Assembly: GCA_018302235.1 (NCBI GenBank) | Contig: JAGVZW010000036.1 | Location: 1-43,540 of the forward strand | Origin: Candidatus Woesearchaeota archaeon | GTDB lineage: Archaea; Nanobdellota; Nanobdellia; SCGC-AAA011-G17; GW2011-AR18 | Reading direction: 5' to 3' | Length of the DNA stretch: 43,540 nucleotides | Shown: positions 21,381 through 31,168 of the stretch, piece after piece | Position numbering within the stretch: the first letter of the stretch is position 1 | Layout of the letters: each line of letters starts with the position of its first letter | Notes under the pieces: model-generated | Told to the model about the DNA's origin: nothing | Seen by the model: the letters and a program-made list of their open reading frames with translations, nothing else | Databases searched by the model: none | Position numbers and translations under genes: made by a program

Positions 21381-23246
21381 TTACCCTAATTTTTTAGAAT
21401 GGATTATTTTTAAGATTTCATTTACTGCTTTTTTAGCATTATCCCCTAATAAAATTCTTCCCCCTATTACTTTTTCTAAATCCTGAGTTAAGAATTTACT
21501 AATCTTAGGACTACCATAAATTGGAGGAACAGGATTAATATGAACATTTAAACCCATTGCTAAGAAATAAGATGCTATAGAAAATGCCTTTTCAGTAGCA
21601 AATGCAGGGGAAGAAACTACAAAAGGCAAAGAAGACAAATCCTTATTTAAGTATTCACTTATCTCACTGAAAAATACCCCTATCCTACCACAGTCTACAC
21701 AACTTCCCATATGCCAACAAGGGGGTATATCTACCCTATTCTTTTCTTTTAAAAGACCTAAAAATTCTCTTAATCCATCACCACAATATTTTAAAGCACT
21801 CATATTCATTAATCCATTTTGAGCAGCAACATGACTCCAACATCCAGTCCCTATAACTAAAATATTATTTTTTAGTAATAGTTTAGTTATTTCTTCATGA
21901 ATACTATTATCTACCTTAGGATTAGTACAACCAACCATTGCAACAACCCCTTTTAATTTACCTTTTTTCAAATAATCAACCAGTACCTGCCATTGATTAT
22001 TTTTATTGATTTTAGAGAATAAATCTTTAATAGATTCAACAGAAAAACCAGCAATAACATCATTTTTTTCCTTAGGAATAAAAATTTTAGTTCCTCTTTT
22101 AGTATAGGCTTTAATAGCTTCTCTAATAATAAGTTTAGAGGATATATCAGCATCTTCTACCTTAAAAGGTATGTGCATTGCTCCAGGAATTCTAACAAAA
22201 TCAACTGTAGTAATTAATTTTGTATGATAACAGCTAGCAATATCTTGTAAAGAGGGATATATGCATTGAATATCAACCACAACGACATCAGCTACACCAG
22301 TGACTATAGCTAATTCCTGTTGTACTAAATGACCTATAAATGGCACTCCTTGTCTCATTAATAATTCAGAACCTGTACAGCACATCCCAACAACATTAAT
22401 ACCTTTAGCTCCAACCCCATTAGCCTCTTTCTCTAATTTTTTGCTCCATTCAACTATTTTAGAACCAATGAATGGAATATGTCCATGAACAATAATATTA
22501 ATAGAATCCTCCCTCAGACTTCCAAAATTAGTTGTACTCTTAACTAAATGCGGTACACCAAAAACAATATCAGAAATATCAGATCCCAAAACTAAACCAG
22601 AATAACCATCAACTAAACCCAATTTTAAAACTGTTAATAATAAATGAATGGGATCAGCATCATTTCCCATAGTTGTTTGATGTAAGGCATGAGAAGTCTC
22701 TAAATCAGAATTAATTGGCAAAATGTTTAATCTTTGCCATTTTTTTATTAATCTTTTATTTGCTCTTATCTTTAGCCAATTTAAATAATCTCCCTCTTTT
22801 TTATGATATAACCCCTCTTGTCTTCTGAAATCCTCTAGACCCTCTTCTACTAATCTTTTAGCGATTATTTCTTTATTTCTATTATTGATTCCTAATTTTT
22901 TAGCCAGAAATATTAGTTTTTTTTCATCTTTAATGGAATAATGATTATGTTTTTTTTCAGCAATTTTATATAAAGCAATAAGCATTTCCCTTGCATGATC
23001 AGCATGAGAACTTGCCCCAGAAGCACATATTCTTACCAAATTTCTAGCAATAATGGTTTCAGCATTAACACCACAAATGCCACGTTCAGATTTGCCAGGT
23101 ATAATTCTGCAAGGTCCCTGATGACAATTTTTGCAACATGTTCCATTTAAACCAAAATTACATAATGGTTTTTGTTTATTATATCTATCAAAAACCAATT
23201 CAATACCCTCTTTTTTTGCCTTTTCTATTAGTTCTAGATCACCCAC
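21381..23246 (-). CDS. cooS: Anaerobic Ni-carbon monoxide dehydrogenase catalytic subunit
   Basis: CNFGLNGTCCKNCHQGPCRI cluster motif; VHGHIPFIG, GMCCTGSE, DIQCIYPSL, GCTNPK, GTGCWSHVAAQNG, PPCWHMGSCVDCGR correspond to C-cluster ligand regions; GTG start. Confidence 0.93.
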   Translation of the reverse strand: MGDLELIEKAKKEGIELVFDRYNKQKPLCNFGLNGTCCKNCHQGPCRIIPGKSERGICGVNAETIIARNLVRICASGASSHADHAREMLIALYKIAEKKHNHYSIKDEKKLIFLAKKLGINNRNKEIIAKRLVEEGLEDFRRQEGLYHKKEGDYLNWLKIRANKRLIKKWQRLNILPINSDLETSHALHQTTMGNDADPIHLLLTVLKLGLVDGYSGLVLGSDISDIVFGVPHLVKSTTNFGSLREDSINIIVHGHIPFIGSKIVEWSKKLEKEANGVGAKGINVVGMCCTGSELLMRQGVPFIGHLVQQELAIVTGVADVVVVDIQCIYPSLQDIASCYHTKLITTVDFVRIPGAMHIPFKVEDADISSKLIIREAIKAYTKRGTKIFIPKEKNDVIAGFSVESIKDLFSKINKNNQWQVLVDYLKKGKLKGVVAMVGCTNPKVDNSIHEEITKLLLKNNILVIGTGCWSHVAAQNGLMNMSALKYCGDGLREFLGLLKEKNRVDIPPCWHMGSCVDCGRIGVFFSEISEYLNKDLSSLPFVVSSPAFATEKAFSIASYFLAMGLNVHINPVPPIYGSPKISKFLTQDLEKVIGGRILLGDNAKKAVNEILKIIHSKKLG

Positions 23247-23300
23247 AATATAATCAAAATTAAATAGATTTATAAAAGTTTTCTCTTATTAAATCTCACT

Positions 23301-23579
23301 TTGTCAGATGAATATAAAATAGCCAGAAGATGTTTAATGTGTAGAACAATTGAATTAGTAGATGCAATTCAAATAGGGAATGAAACTATAGAAATACCAA
23401 CATATTATCCACCTGATTTTCTTTTAGAGGGATATATGTTTAGTCATGGTCCACTTTCTACATATTGTATATTACAATTTTATGAATCTTATGGTTTTAA
23501 TGAAGAAATAGATAATCCTGATTCATGGAAAACAAATATTGTTTTTTGTCCATTTGGAAAAGAATATAAACCACTTTAA
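23301..23579 (+). CDS. Hypothetical protein
   Basis: 92-aa ORF, TTG start, Cys residues RRCLMCRT. Confidence 0.45.
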   Translation: MSDEYKIARRCLMCRTIELVDAIQIGNETIEIPTYYPPDFLLEGYMFSHGPLSTYCILQFYESYGFNEEIDNPDSWKTNIVFCPFGKEYKPL

Positions 23580-23591
23580 CTTTAAGATTTT

Positions 23592-24302
23592 ATGTATGTT
23601 ATTATTCCAGCAGCTGGTTATGCAACAAGGCTTTCAGCATTAACAGAAAATCAACCAAAACATTTACTTAAAGTTAAAGATAAAACCATTTTAGACTATA
23701 TAATAGATAAATTAAGTGGGATAGAGGTTGAAGATATCATTATAGTTACTAACAACAAATATTATAAAAATTTTTTAGAATGGAATAAAAATTTTAAAAT
23801 ATTAAATGATAATACTACAAGTAATTCAGATAGGCTAGGTGCTATCGGTGATATTTGTTTTGCTCTAGATCATTTTGACATATATAACGAAGAAATTATG
23901 ATTATTGCAGGGGATAATTTATTCAAATTCTCTTTAGAAAGATTTTATGACTTTTATAAACAAAAAAACTCCCCAGTTGTTGCTGTTTTTGATGTAAAAG
24001 ATCTTAATTTAGCCAAACAATTTGGAAATATTACCTTAGATGCATACAATAAAATTATTAATTTTATAGAAAAACCACAAGATCCAAAAACAACTTTATC
24101 GGCAACAATGTGTTATATCTTTGATAAAGAGTCCACAAAATTATTTAAAGAATATAAGAACCTAGGTTTACCAATGGATAAAATGGGTGATTTTATTTCA
24201 TTTTTAATTAAAAAAAAGAATATATACGGTTACATTTTTAAAGAGGATTGGTTTGATATTGGAAATTTAAGTGAATTAGAAAGGGCACAAAGAGAATTTT
24301 AG
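23592..24302 (+). CDS. Sugar nucleotidyltransferase
   Basis: YVIIPAAGYATRLSALTENQPKHLLKVKDKTILDYIIDKL; IIAGDNLF. Confidence 0.93.
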   Translation: MYVIIPAAGYATRLSALTENQPKHLLKVKDKTILDYIIDKLSGIEVEDIIIVTNNKYYKNFLEWNKNFKILNDNTTSNSDRLGAIGDICFALDHFDIYNEEIMIIAGDNLFKFSLERFYDFYKQKNSPVVAVFDVKDLNLAKQFGNITLDAYNKIINFIEKPQDPKTTLSATMCYIFDKESTKLFKEYKNLGLPMDKMGDFISFLIKKKNIYGYIFKEDWFDIGNLSELERAQREF

Positions 24303-24410
24303 ACCACTACTGTTATTTTGTTAACATAATAAACTAGTTTAAGGAAAGAGGATATAAATCTTTAAGTAATATTCAGAAAGGAATATAAATGGTTTGGTAT
24401 CAAAAAATTA

Positions 24411-25394
24411 ATGAAAGATATAATAATCGGCTTAATAATATTTATTCTCATTTTAGGTTTAATTTTGTTCTACCCAAAAGAAGAATTAAATAAAGAAATA
24501 AAATTATTCTTTCCAATATATGAAAAATTAACAGAAGAAAAAGCAATAGATTTAGCAATGAAATATGATTTATTAATTATGCACTCAATAAACAAAGATA
24601 AAATTTCAATTATTAAAAAAACAAATCCAAATATTATTTTATTAGAATATAAATCATTTTTCTTATGTGATGGTATAGATACAGCAGACACAACAATAGA
24701 GGGTTATAATCAAGCAAAAAACAATTGGTTTACTACGAATAATAACGAAAAAATTAATGACAATGCAGCAAAATCAAACTGTTATCTATTAAATATAAAA
24801 AATAAAGAAGTTATAAATTATGTAAAAAAACAATATCTAAAAGAAGTGAAAGAGGATGGATTTGATGGATTATTTTTAGACGCTGTTTCTTTAGAACCAA
24901 TAGGAAATTATGCAACAGCATTAGATCAGTTTAAAAATAATCAAGATTGGCAAAAAGAATTATTAATTTATTTAGAAACAATCTATAAAGACTTTCAGAA
25001 AGAGAATAAATTATTTATTCTAAACCTAGTAGAAATAGAAACAATAGAAAATTATGGGAATTTTGCAGAAGAAGGACAAGCAATACCACAACTATTTTTT
25101 ATTTCTGATGGTGGTTTAGATGAGATATATTTAATGGGCAAATGGCAAGATAATCTTATTTTCTATAGAAACCCCAAAAAAGCATTAGAGATACAAGAAT
25201 TTGCTTCAAAAAACAATAAGTTTTTTTTAGCTTATTCTCAAATAGAAACATGCCAAAAAAAAGATATTGAATATGTCCTGACAAAGTATAAAACAATTAT
25301 TAATAATAAATCCTATTTAAATCCAACATGCTCAGCACATCATACGTATAACATAGCAGTAAATAACTATGAAAAAATCAAAGAATTTATTTAA
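24411..25394 (+). CDS. Putative membrane-anchored glycosyl hydrolase-like protein (GHL15-like)
   Basis: N-terminal TM; LLEYKSFFLCDG...EDGFDGLFLDAVS. Confidence 0.55.
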   Translation: MKDIIIGLIIFILILGLILFYPKEELNKEIKLFFPIYEKLTEEKAIDLAMKYDLLIMHSINKDKISIIKKTNPNIILLEYKSFFLCDGIDTADTTIEGYNQAKNNWFTTNNNEKINDNAAKSNCYLLNIKNKEVINYVKKQYLKEVKEDGFDGLFLDAVSLEPIGNYATALDQFKNNQDWQKELLIYLETIYKDFQKENKLFILNLVEIETIENYGNFAEEGQAIPQLFFISDGGLDEIYLMGKWQDNLIFYRNPKKALEIQEFASKNNKFFLAYSQIETCQKKDIEYVLTKYKTIINNKSYLNPTCSAHHTYNIAVNNYEKIKEFI

Positions 25395-25936
25395 GCTGCA
25401 ACATAGTCATCTAATGTTCTTCTCGTTACTAAGCTTCTCAAACCAACAATCCTTAACATATTTAAAACATGCACCCCAGAAACACCATATCTAGAACCTA
25501 ATTCTTGATTAGAAATAACAAGACTAGACTCTTCTGCCTCGTGATAATCTCTAAATATTCCAACAATAGTATCATAACTGACTCTACTTCTAGCTGTTTT
25601 TAAAGATAAAATATAATCTATTGCATTTTGTTCTGCAAGTGTTCCCATAGAATAAACACAACTTAATATATTCCTTCTATTTTTAATTTCATCTTGTCTA
25701 GCTAAATGTCTTTTATTCCTTTCATCTCTTTTTCTTTTAATTCGTTCTATTTTTCGTTTAGTCAAACATTCTTCCCTTTTTCCATTATAAGTATGTAATA
25801 AATTTCTAGTTTTAAGAAGCGAGTGTATTCCTTGTCTAGTTTTTAAACCAAAAAAATCAGCTAATTCTTGTTGAGTATAAATACCCGATTGAATCATATC
25901 AATTAATAATAGATCTTTATCCTTTTTTAGTTGCAT
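25391..25936 (-). CDS. HTH-containing hypothetical protein
   Basis: YTQQELADFFGLKTRQGIHSLL and LGSRYGVSGVHVLNMLRIVGL. Confidence 0.5.
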   Translation of the reverse strand: MQLKKDKDLLLIDMIQSGIYTQQELADFFGLKTRQGIHSLLKTRNLLHTYNGKREECLTKRKIERIKRKRDERNKRHLARQDEIKNRRNILSCVYSMGTLAEQNAIDYILSLKTARSRVSYDTIVGIFRDYHEAEESSLVISNQELGSRYGVSGVHVLNMLRIVGLRSLVTRRTLDDYVAA

Positions 25937-25993
25937 AGAGTAGAAGTAATTAACGATCTTATAAATTTTATAAAAAATTAATATATATTTTTT

Positions 25994-26905
25994 TTAACCC
26001 ATTTTTTTCAAATAACTATTCAAAAGTATCTTTGTTTTTTCTTTCAATTCTTTAGTTATATTCAATTCATTAATCTTTTGCTCCCAATTTATTTTAGGTA
26101 ATTTAACTAATTCACTTTCAAAAGGTCCACATTTTAAGGCCCTTTCAACGAATTCTTTAGCCTTATCAGAGCCAAAGACCTTTGTTATAGGGAATTTAGT
26201 AATTGCATTTGCACCAGCCTTCAACAATAAATCCACCTCATGAACCCTTCTTAATGTAATCCCAGCAATTATCTCTAGATTAGGAAATCTAATCCTACAA
26301 TCCTTAATCCAGGTAACATATTCTTCAGTACTTGGACCAGAGGTATAAGTTGTATCTTTAACAGGTTTTAAGGCATAAAAGGTTATTCTATCTAGACCCA
26401 AATTATCAACAAAATCCCAAACATCTTCTTTATTTTCATTCCCTAAACCAATAACTAAAGTAATAGATTTTTTTAAGTCATGTAAGCCCTTTAACATCTC
26501 AATATAAGGTTTAATCTCCTTATCTGGACAAACCATTCTATGTAAGTTTTCATTAACACATTCTATAGATGCAACAACCCCTATAATATAAGGTCTTAAT
26601 TCCTCGATTTCTTGATTATTTAACACACCTAAATTAATCCAAATCTTCTCTCCATATATATCTGAAACTAATTTACAGAAGGCTTTAATCTCTTCAAAAG
26701 AATATATCCTATAACCCCCAGTTAAAAATTCAATCCTCCATTTTAGTTCCCGAGCTAAAAGTGTCTCTACTACTATTGATTCCCTAGATCTTCTAGCATT
26801 TTGCGCATTTTTAATTCTATTCTTTTGTGTAGATCTGTAACAAAATTTACAAGTCCCAATATCACAATACCAACTTAAAAATATACACCTACCATACCAA
26901 GTCAT
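25994..26905 (-). CDS. Radical SAM protein with CX4CX2C motif
   Basis: WYCDIGTCKFCYRSTQ; FLTGGYRIYSFEEI; TIM-barrel-like continuation. Confidence 0.85.
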   Translation of the reverse strand: MTWYGRCIFLSWYCDIGTCKFCYRSTQKNRIKNAQNARRSRESIVVETLLARELKWRIEFLTGGYRIYSFEEIKAFCKLVSDIYGEKIWINLGVLNNQEIEELRPYIIGVVASIECVNENLHRMVCPDKEIKPYIEMLKGLHDLKKSITLVIGLGNENKEDVWDFVDNLGLDRITFYALKPVKDTTYTSGPSTEEYVTWIKDCRIRFPNLEIIAGITLRRVHEVDLLLKAGANAITKFPITKVFGSDKAKEFVERALKCGPFESELVKLPKINWEQKINELNITKELKEKTKILLNSYLKKMG

Positions 26906-27035
26906 ATAATAAGATAAATAATAAAATTTAAAAAACTATTCTGAATTAAATTATTAAACTACAGAAAGTTTTGGATAAGAGTAATATATAAGAGACATAA
27001 CATTACTATAGGAGAGTTAAATACTCAAAACCACT

Positions 27036-27662
27036 TTATAAAGGAATTTTACCGTAATAATCTTTTTTTACACCTATAGATATTTTAGAAGCCAATTGTC
27101 TAGCAGCCTTGCCTTTTTTAAGACTTGTTGAAATAGTTTCATGAGCAAATATAACTCCAAATTTAGGGGGTTTTTCTCCTGATGTTAAATGCCTAAAAAG
27201 AGCCTTTTCAGCACCCAAAACCTGAATTTTAGAAGAAGGCATTTTAGCTAGATTTTCTAAACCACCGGCTATAAGAATTAATTTTGCGCCAATATAACTG
27301 CCACAAATATTAGTTAAATTATTGCAACATCTTCCCATTAAAATTCCTAAATATTTCTCTTCAGAATCTTTAAATTCAACTAGATTATTTATTACTTTTT
27401 TTAATATAAAGATTCTTTCCTTTTCTTCATTATTCTTAAAATTAAATTTGTCTAATTCAGAAAAAAAATCTAGCGTATTTTTAGCAGAACCAAATTCTAA
27501 TTCAAATCTTTCTCTCAAATTAGTTGTTAATTTATTAATAATAAGCAACAAATCATCAATTAAATGCACCGTTTGTATAACTAAAACATCATCCTTTACA
27601 CTTTTTTTTAGATCTTCTTTTGTTTTAAAGATATTTTTTTCCCTTAATTCTTTTAAATTCAT
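27036..27662 (-). CDS. Nop5/Nop56-like C/D-box sRNP protein, N-terminally minimal
   Basis: CCNNLTNICGSYIGAKLILIAGGLENLAKMPSSKIQVLGAEKALFRHL...PKFGVIFAHETI; N-terminal domain missing (208 aa). Confidence 0.9.
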   Translation of the reverse strand: MNLKELREKNIFKTKEDLKKSVKDDVLVIQTVHLIDDLLLIINKLTTNLRERFELEFGSAKNTLDFFSELDKFNFKNNEEKERIFILKKVINNLVEFKDSEEKYLGILMGRCCNNLTNICGSYIGAKLILIAGGLENLAKMPSSKIQVLGAEKALFRHLTSGEKPPKFGVIFAHETISTSLKKGKAARQLASKISIGVKKDYYGKIPL

Positions 27663-27733
27663 AATTTATTAGTATTAAAAAATTATAAAAATTTAACGGA
27701 AATTTTATTAATGAGAAAAAATGTCTTTTAATC

Positions 27734-28210
27734 ATGATAGAAATAACAGAAGAAACAAAAGTAATTGTATTTACTAACAAAGAAGTAGCTATTCATAACC
27801 TATATAAAGGTATAAAAACAGAATTAGAATTAAATGGTTATATTTTTGGAGAGGCGAAACAAAAAATAAAATCACCTGGAAAATATGGCCAAGAAATGGA
27901 ATTTGAAATTAAAGGTTTTAGAGCATTTGATGATTTTGCAAAACACGAGTTGACAATATCTTTAAAATTTGAAAAATTAAAAGCAATTAATAGTTTATTT
28001 AAGGGAAATGGGTTAATTTTGACAGATTCAAGGGTAATTCTAGATTATACAAAAAAATGGGATAAAACTAAATTTACACAGTGGTTATTTGGGAATGTTA
28101 TGTTTCCTGTATTAAGATATCGTTTTTATAAGGCTAAATATTTAGATCCAGGATTAAATATGCAGCTACATATGAATACATTTATTAAAGAACATTTAGA
28201 TCTATATTAA
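27734..28210 (+). CDS. Hypothetical protein
   Basis: 158-aa ORF. Confidence 0.5.
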   Translation: MIEITEETKVIVFTNKEVAIHNLYKGIKTELELNGYIFGEAKQKIKSPGKYGQEMEFEIKGFRAFDDFAKHELTISLKFEKLKAINSLFKGNGLILTDSRVILDYTKKWDKTKFTQWLFGNVMFPVLRYRFYKAKYLDPGLNMQLHMNTFIKEHLDLY

Positions 28211-28301
28211 ATTCAGGAATTTTATTTTGGATTTCAGATTCTTTAGTTTTACACAAACAACAAAATGACATGCTCATAAAATAAATTCAGTTAAAGCTGG
28301 G

Positions 28302-28398
28302 GGTTTCTCACGTGGAACTTCCAACTTAAACCTTTTTCTCTTTCAGAGGTAGGCTTACGCCTAAATGTTTAAGAGAAGTTCCGTTAACATGAGAAACC
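28302..28398. ncRNA. Candidate structured RNA (nested stems, strand undetermined)
   Basis: GGTTTCTCA/TGAGAAACC (28302-28310/28390-28398), GGAACTTC/GAAGTTCC (28314-28321/28375-28382), CTTAAAC/GTTTAAG (28325-28331/28367-28373), hairpin TAGGC-TTAC-GCCTA (28350-28363). Confidence 0.6.
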
Positions 28399-28439
28399 TT
28401 TATAGAACAAACAACCATCTTCAACATAAGGTGGTCGCT

Positions 28440-28529
28440 ATGACTAAAAAACTATATCCACAGAGGTGGGCTAGAAAGTATCTTTGGGGTTTTAGGGGGT
28501 TGGCGAGAAGATTTTTACAAATTAAATGA
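28440..28529 (+). CDS. Small basic/aromatic peptide (29 aa)
   Basis: MTKKLYPQRWARKYLWGFRGLARRFLQIK*, preceded by aaGGTGGtcgct; downstream of candidate structured RNA. Confidence 0.35.
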   Translation: MTKKLYPQRWARKYLWGFRGLARRFLQIK

Positions 28530-29039
28530 ATCAATAATTTCTTTTACTTTGTTCGTAAAAGCAATTGTCTTATGTTGCAATATTTCTGCCTCATCTTTAT
28601 TAAAAATTTTTTGAGTCGAGTAACTTGCCTTTGTTCTCTTGTTTTTTGCTTCAATATAATAGAGAACTTGTTCTTTTTCTAGAGTTGTTTTATTAACCAT
28701 CTCAATTTCTTCTCTGTTCAATTTCGTTTGATAAAACTCTTTAATAAGAATTAAAAGCGTAGCAAGATGGTCTTTTGTTGAATATCCTTTTAGAGCACAT
28801 AAAGCAAGTGAAGCATGATAAATGGAGTAATATGAACTTACAATTGCCCAATCATTGAATTCTTCCAAAGCAAGAGTTGCTTTGACAAACTTCAAATTAT
28901 GATCTGTCTTTTCGAGATGCCCTTGCACAAGTTCTTTAATTTCTATTTCTTTCTTGATTTTTCTATTTTTGAGATAATTTTCAAAATCTTTCTCTCTTCT
29001 TTCTATATTGTCTAACCAAATTTCCCAAAGTTTTTTCAT
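28515..29039 (-). CDS. HEPN-domain protein of MNT-HEPN pair
   Basis: AIVSSYYSIYHASLALCALKGYSTKDHLATLLILIKEF; ATG overlaps the partner stop. Confidence 0.8.
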   Translation of the reverse strand: MKKLWEIWLDNIERREKDFENYLKNRKIKKEIEIKELVQGHLEKTDHNLKFVKATLALEEFNDWAIVSSYYSIYHASLALCALKGYSTKDHLATLLILIKEFYQTKLNREEIEMVNKTTLEKEQVLYYIEAKNKRTKASYSTQKIFNKDEAEILQHKTIAFTNKVKEIIDSFNL

Positions 29040-29659
29040 TTTAATGCCTCTTTGTAAAAGATATAATGTCCAGAGATTATGAATCCTGTTTTGATTGCAT
29101 GAATAATCATATTATCCTCTTGTTTTAAGAGCTGTTCTTTGAAGTAGTCAAAATCGATTATAAATGTTTGGATATTTGTTCCGGTTGTTGCTTCTATTTC
29201 TTTTTTTAACTCCTTATTTTCAGATTCTTTTTTATTATATATGAGAAGAAGGTCTATGTCGCTTTCTTTTCCAAATGTACCTTTCGCTGTTGAACCAAAA
29301 ACTAAAACGATAAGCGGTTTATTTTCAAGTTTTTCTAAGAATTCTATTATTGCTCTTTTTCTTTCTGAAGGAAGTTTGTTGAGTTTTTTGAAGTCGAAGT
29401 AAGAGAAAATTGAATAGATTTGAGGATTTTTTGGGTTAATTTTATAAAAAGTATTGCCGATTTTTTTAGTGGATATGACAAGATTATTTTCTTGAAGATT
29501 CTTAAGATGCTTTAGCGTAGTATTTTGCGTGAGTTTTGTTTCTCTTAGAATCTCGCTGAAATATAACTCTTTACTCCTATTTATATAGAAACATTCTAAT
29601 ATTTTTTCCTTCCCTTTTCCAAATAAATTACTGTTCATTTTTTGTATAATATTGTTCAT
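29036..29659 (-). CDS. wHTH + MNT nucleotidyltransferase
   Basis: LVFGSTAKGTFGKESDIDLLLIY (GSx9-10DxD); N-terminal wHTH. Confidence 0.85.
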   Translation of the reverse strand: MNNIIQKMNSNLFGKGKEKILECFYINRSKELYFSEILRETKLTQNTTLKHLKNLQENNLVISTKKIGNTFYKINPKNPQIYSIFSYFDFKKLNKLPSERKRAIIEFLEKLENKPLIVLVFGSTAKGTFGKESDIDLLLIYNKKESENKELKKEIEATTGTNIQTFIIDFDYFKEQLLKQEDNMIIHAIKTGFIISGHYIFYKEALK

Positions 29660-29964
29660 TTTGTGAACTATTTAAATGTTTCTTAGTTATATTGTATCTA
29701 AGAAGTAGTAATAATAGAAAGATTTATAATGGGTAATGTTCATATGATTGTAGGGTAATTGTAAATAAATCGTTGACTGAATTACTTCAGGAAATTGAAG
29801 GATCAGGATGTATTTTTCAAGACACAATTAGTCCTGATAAGAATTCAGAACTATTTATAAATCTTTTAACTACTGATGGAAGTTCTACAAGAATACCTAA
29901 TTGTATATATAGAGACAAATTGGTGATTATCATATCTCCAACTTATAAACCTCATCGTTTTAAG

Positions 29965-30285
29965 GCCACAAGGTCTTTTCTGAATCTGGAGATAGTCCGA
30001 AAATCAGGGTCAACTTTCTCAGTCAGATACATAAAAATGAAGCTTTCTCTTCTTGCAGATGCTAACTTTCGTGAACTTCATATTCTGAACAGCATACCTA
30101 TGATGATTGTTTTGAGCAGGATTCGAGGATGATGGCTAGCATCAGCGTAAATCAAGTCAAAGCCGGAGAAATCCAGCGTTTCAACAAACTCCTCAACGAA
30201 GAAACAAATATGCTCTTTGGGAATCATGTCTTTGATTGACTGCGGGATAAGCAAGTTCTGGTTTTTGTAAGAATTGATGTATCAC
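29965..30285 (-). pseudogene. Transposase remnant (IS1182/DUF772-like N-terminus)
   Basis: Minus strand: SYKNQNLLIPQSIKDMIPKEHICFFVEEFVETLDFSGFDLIYADASHHPRILLKTIIIGMLFRI*SSRKLASARRESFIFMYLTEKVDPDFRTISRFRKDLVALKR*. Confidence 0.75.
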
Positions 30286-30318
30286 CATACGATTTTATAA
30301 AAAACTTTATAAAGAAAT

Positions 30319-30642
30319 GTGAATTTAAATTCACGTATGAAAGATAAGTGTTACATGTTTTTTGAAACATTAGGAACCAGATTAAAAATGGAAATTATCT
30401 TTAAAATTAAAGAAAAACAAATGAATGTTAATGACTTATCAAATTCATTAAACCAAGAAAGGAGTAAGGTCTCACACGCATTAAAAACACTATTAGATTG
30501 TGGTATTGTGAGAGTTAAAAAGAAAAATAAACAAAGAATTTACTCCTTAAATAACGAGACAATTATACCATTATTTAATATTATAGAAGAACACATAAGA
30601 AAATACTGTAAAACATGTAAAAAGGGGGCAAAAAATGGTTAA
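30319..30642 (+). CDS. ArsR-like winged-helix regulator
   Basis: FETLGTRLKMEIIFKIKEKQMNVNDLSNSLNQERSKVSHALKTLLDCGIVRVKKKNKQRIYSL; C-terminal CKTC. Confidence 0.85.
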   Translation: MNLNSRMKDKCYMFFETLGTRLKMEIIFKIKEKQMNVNDLSNSLNQERSKVSHALKTLLDCGIVRVKKKNKQRIYSLNNETIIPLFNIIEEHIRKYCKTCKKGAKNG

Positions 30643-31168
30643 TTCAGATGCTTTAAAAATATTAATAAAAGAACATGAAAATATATTAATTGTTGTTGAA
30701 AGATTAGAAAAAGAACTTAAAGAATTAAAAAATAAAGAAATTGACACAGATTTTTTTGAAAAGATTATTAAATTCATTAGGGGTTATGCTGATAAATTCC
30801 ATCATGCTAAAGAGGAAGATATTTTATTTAAAGAATTTAACAAATGTGCAGAAGAAGGGTGCGTACATTGCAATCCAGTAGAACAAATGTTATTTGAACA
30901 TGATGAGGGAAGAAAAAATCTTAAATTAATTGAAGCAGGTTTGAAAGAAAAAAATAAGACTAAATTAATTGAAGGTGTAAAGGGTTATATTAGTATAATA
31001 AAAGAACATATATTTAAAGAAGATAACATTTTATATCCAATGGCAGATAGTGCATTTAGTACTAATACTAAAAATAAAATCTTATCAAAATTTAAACTAA
31101 TAGAACAAAAAGAAAAAGATATGAAATATTATTATGGTATTATTAAATCATTCGAAGGAAAAAAATGA
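30635..31168 (+). CDS. Hemerythrin HHE-domain protein
   Basis: LIKEHENILIVVERLEKE...FHHAKEEDILFKEF...EHDEGRKNLK...EHIFKEDNILYPMAD. Confidence 0.92.
   Translation: MVNSDALKILIKEHENILIVVERLEKELKELKNKEIDTDFFEKIIKFIRGYADKFHHAKEEDILFKEFNKCAEEGCVHCNPVEQMLFEHDEGRKNLKLIEAGLKEKNKTKLIEGVKGYISIIKEHIFKEDNILYPMADSAFSTNTKNKILSKFKLIEQKEKDMKYYYGIIKSFEGKK

Noticed and set aside
29773-30132. ORF 29773-30132 plus strand (119 aa)
   Set aside because: 3' half is antisense to a recognisable transposase remnant; no family recognised.
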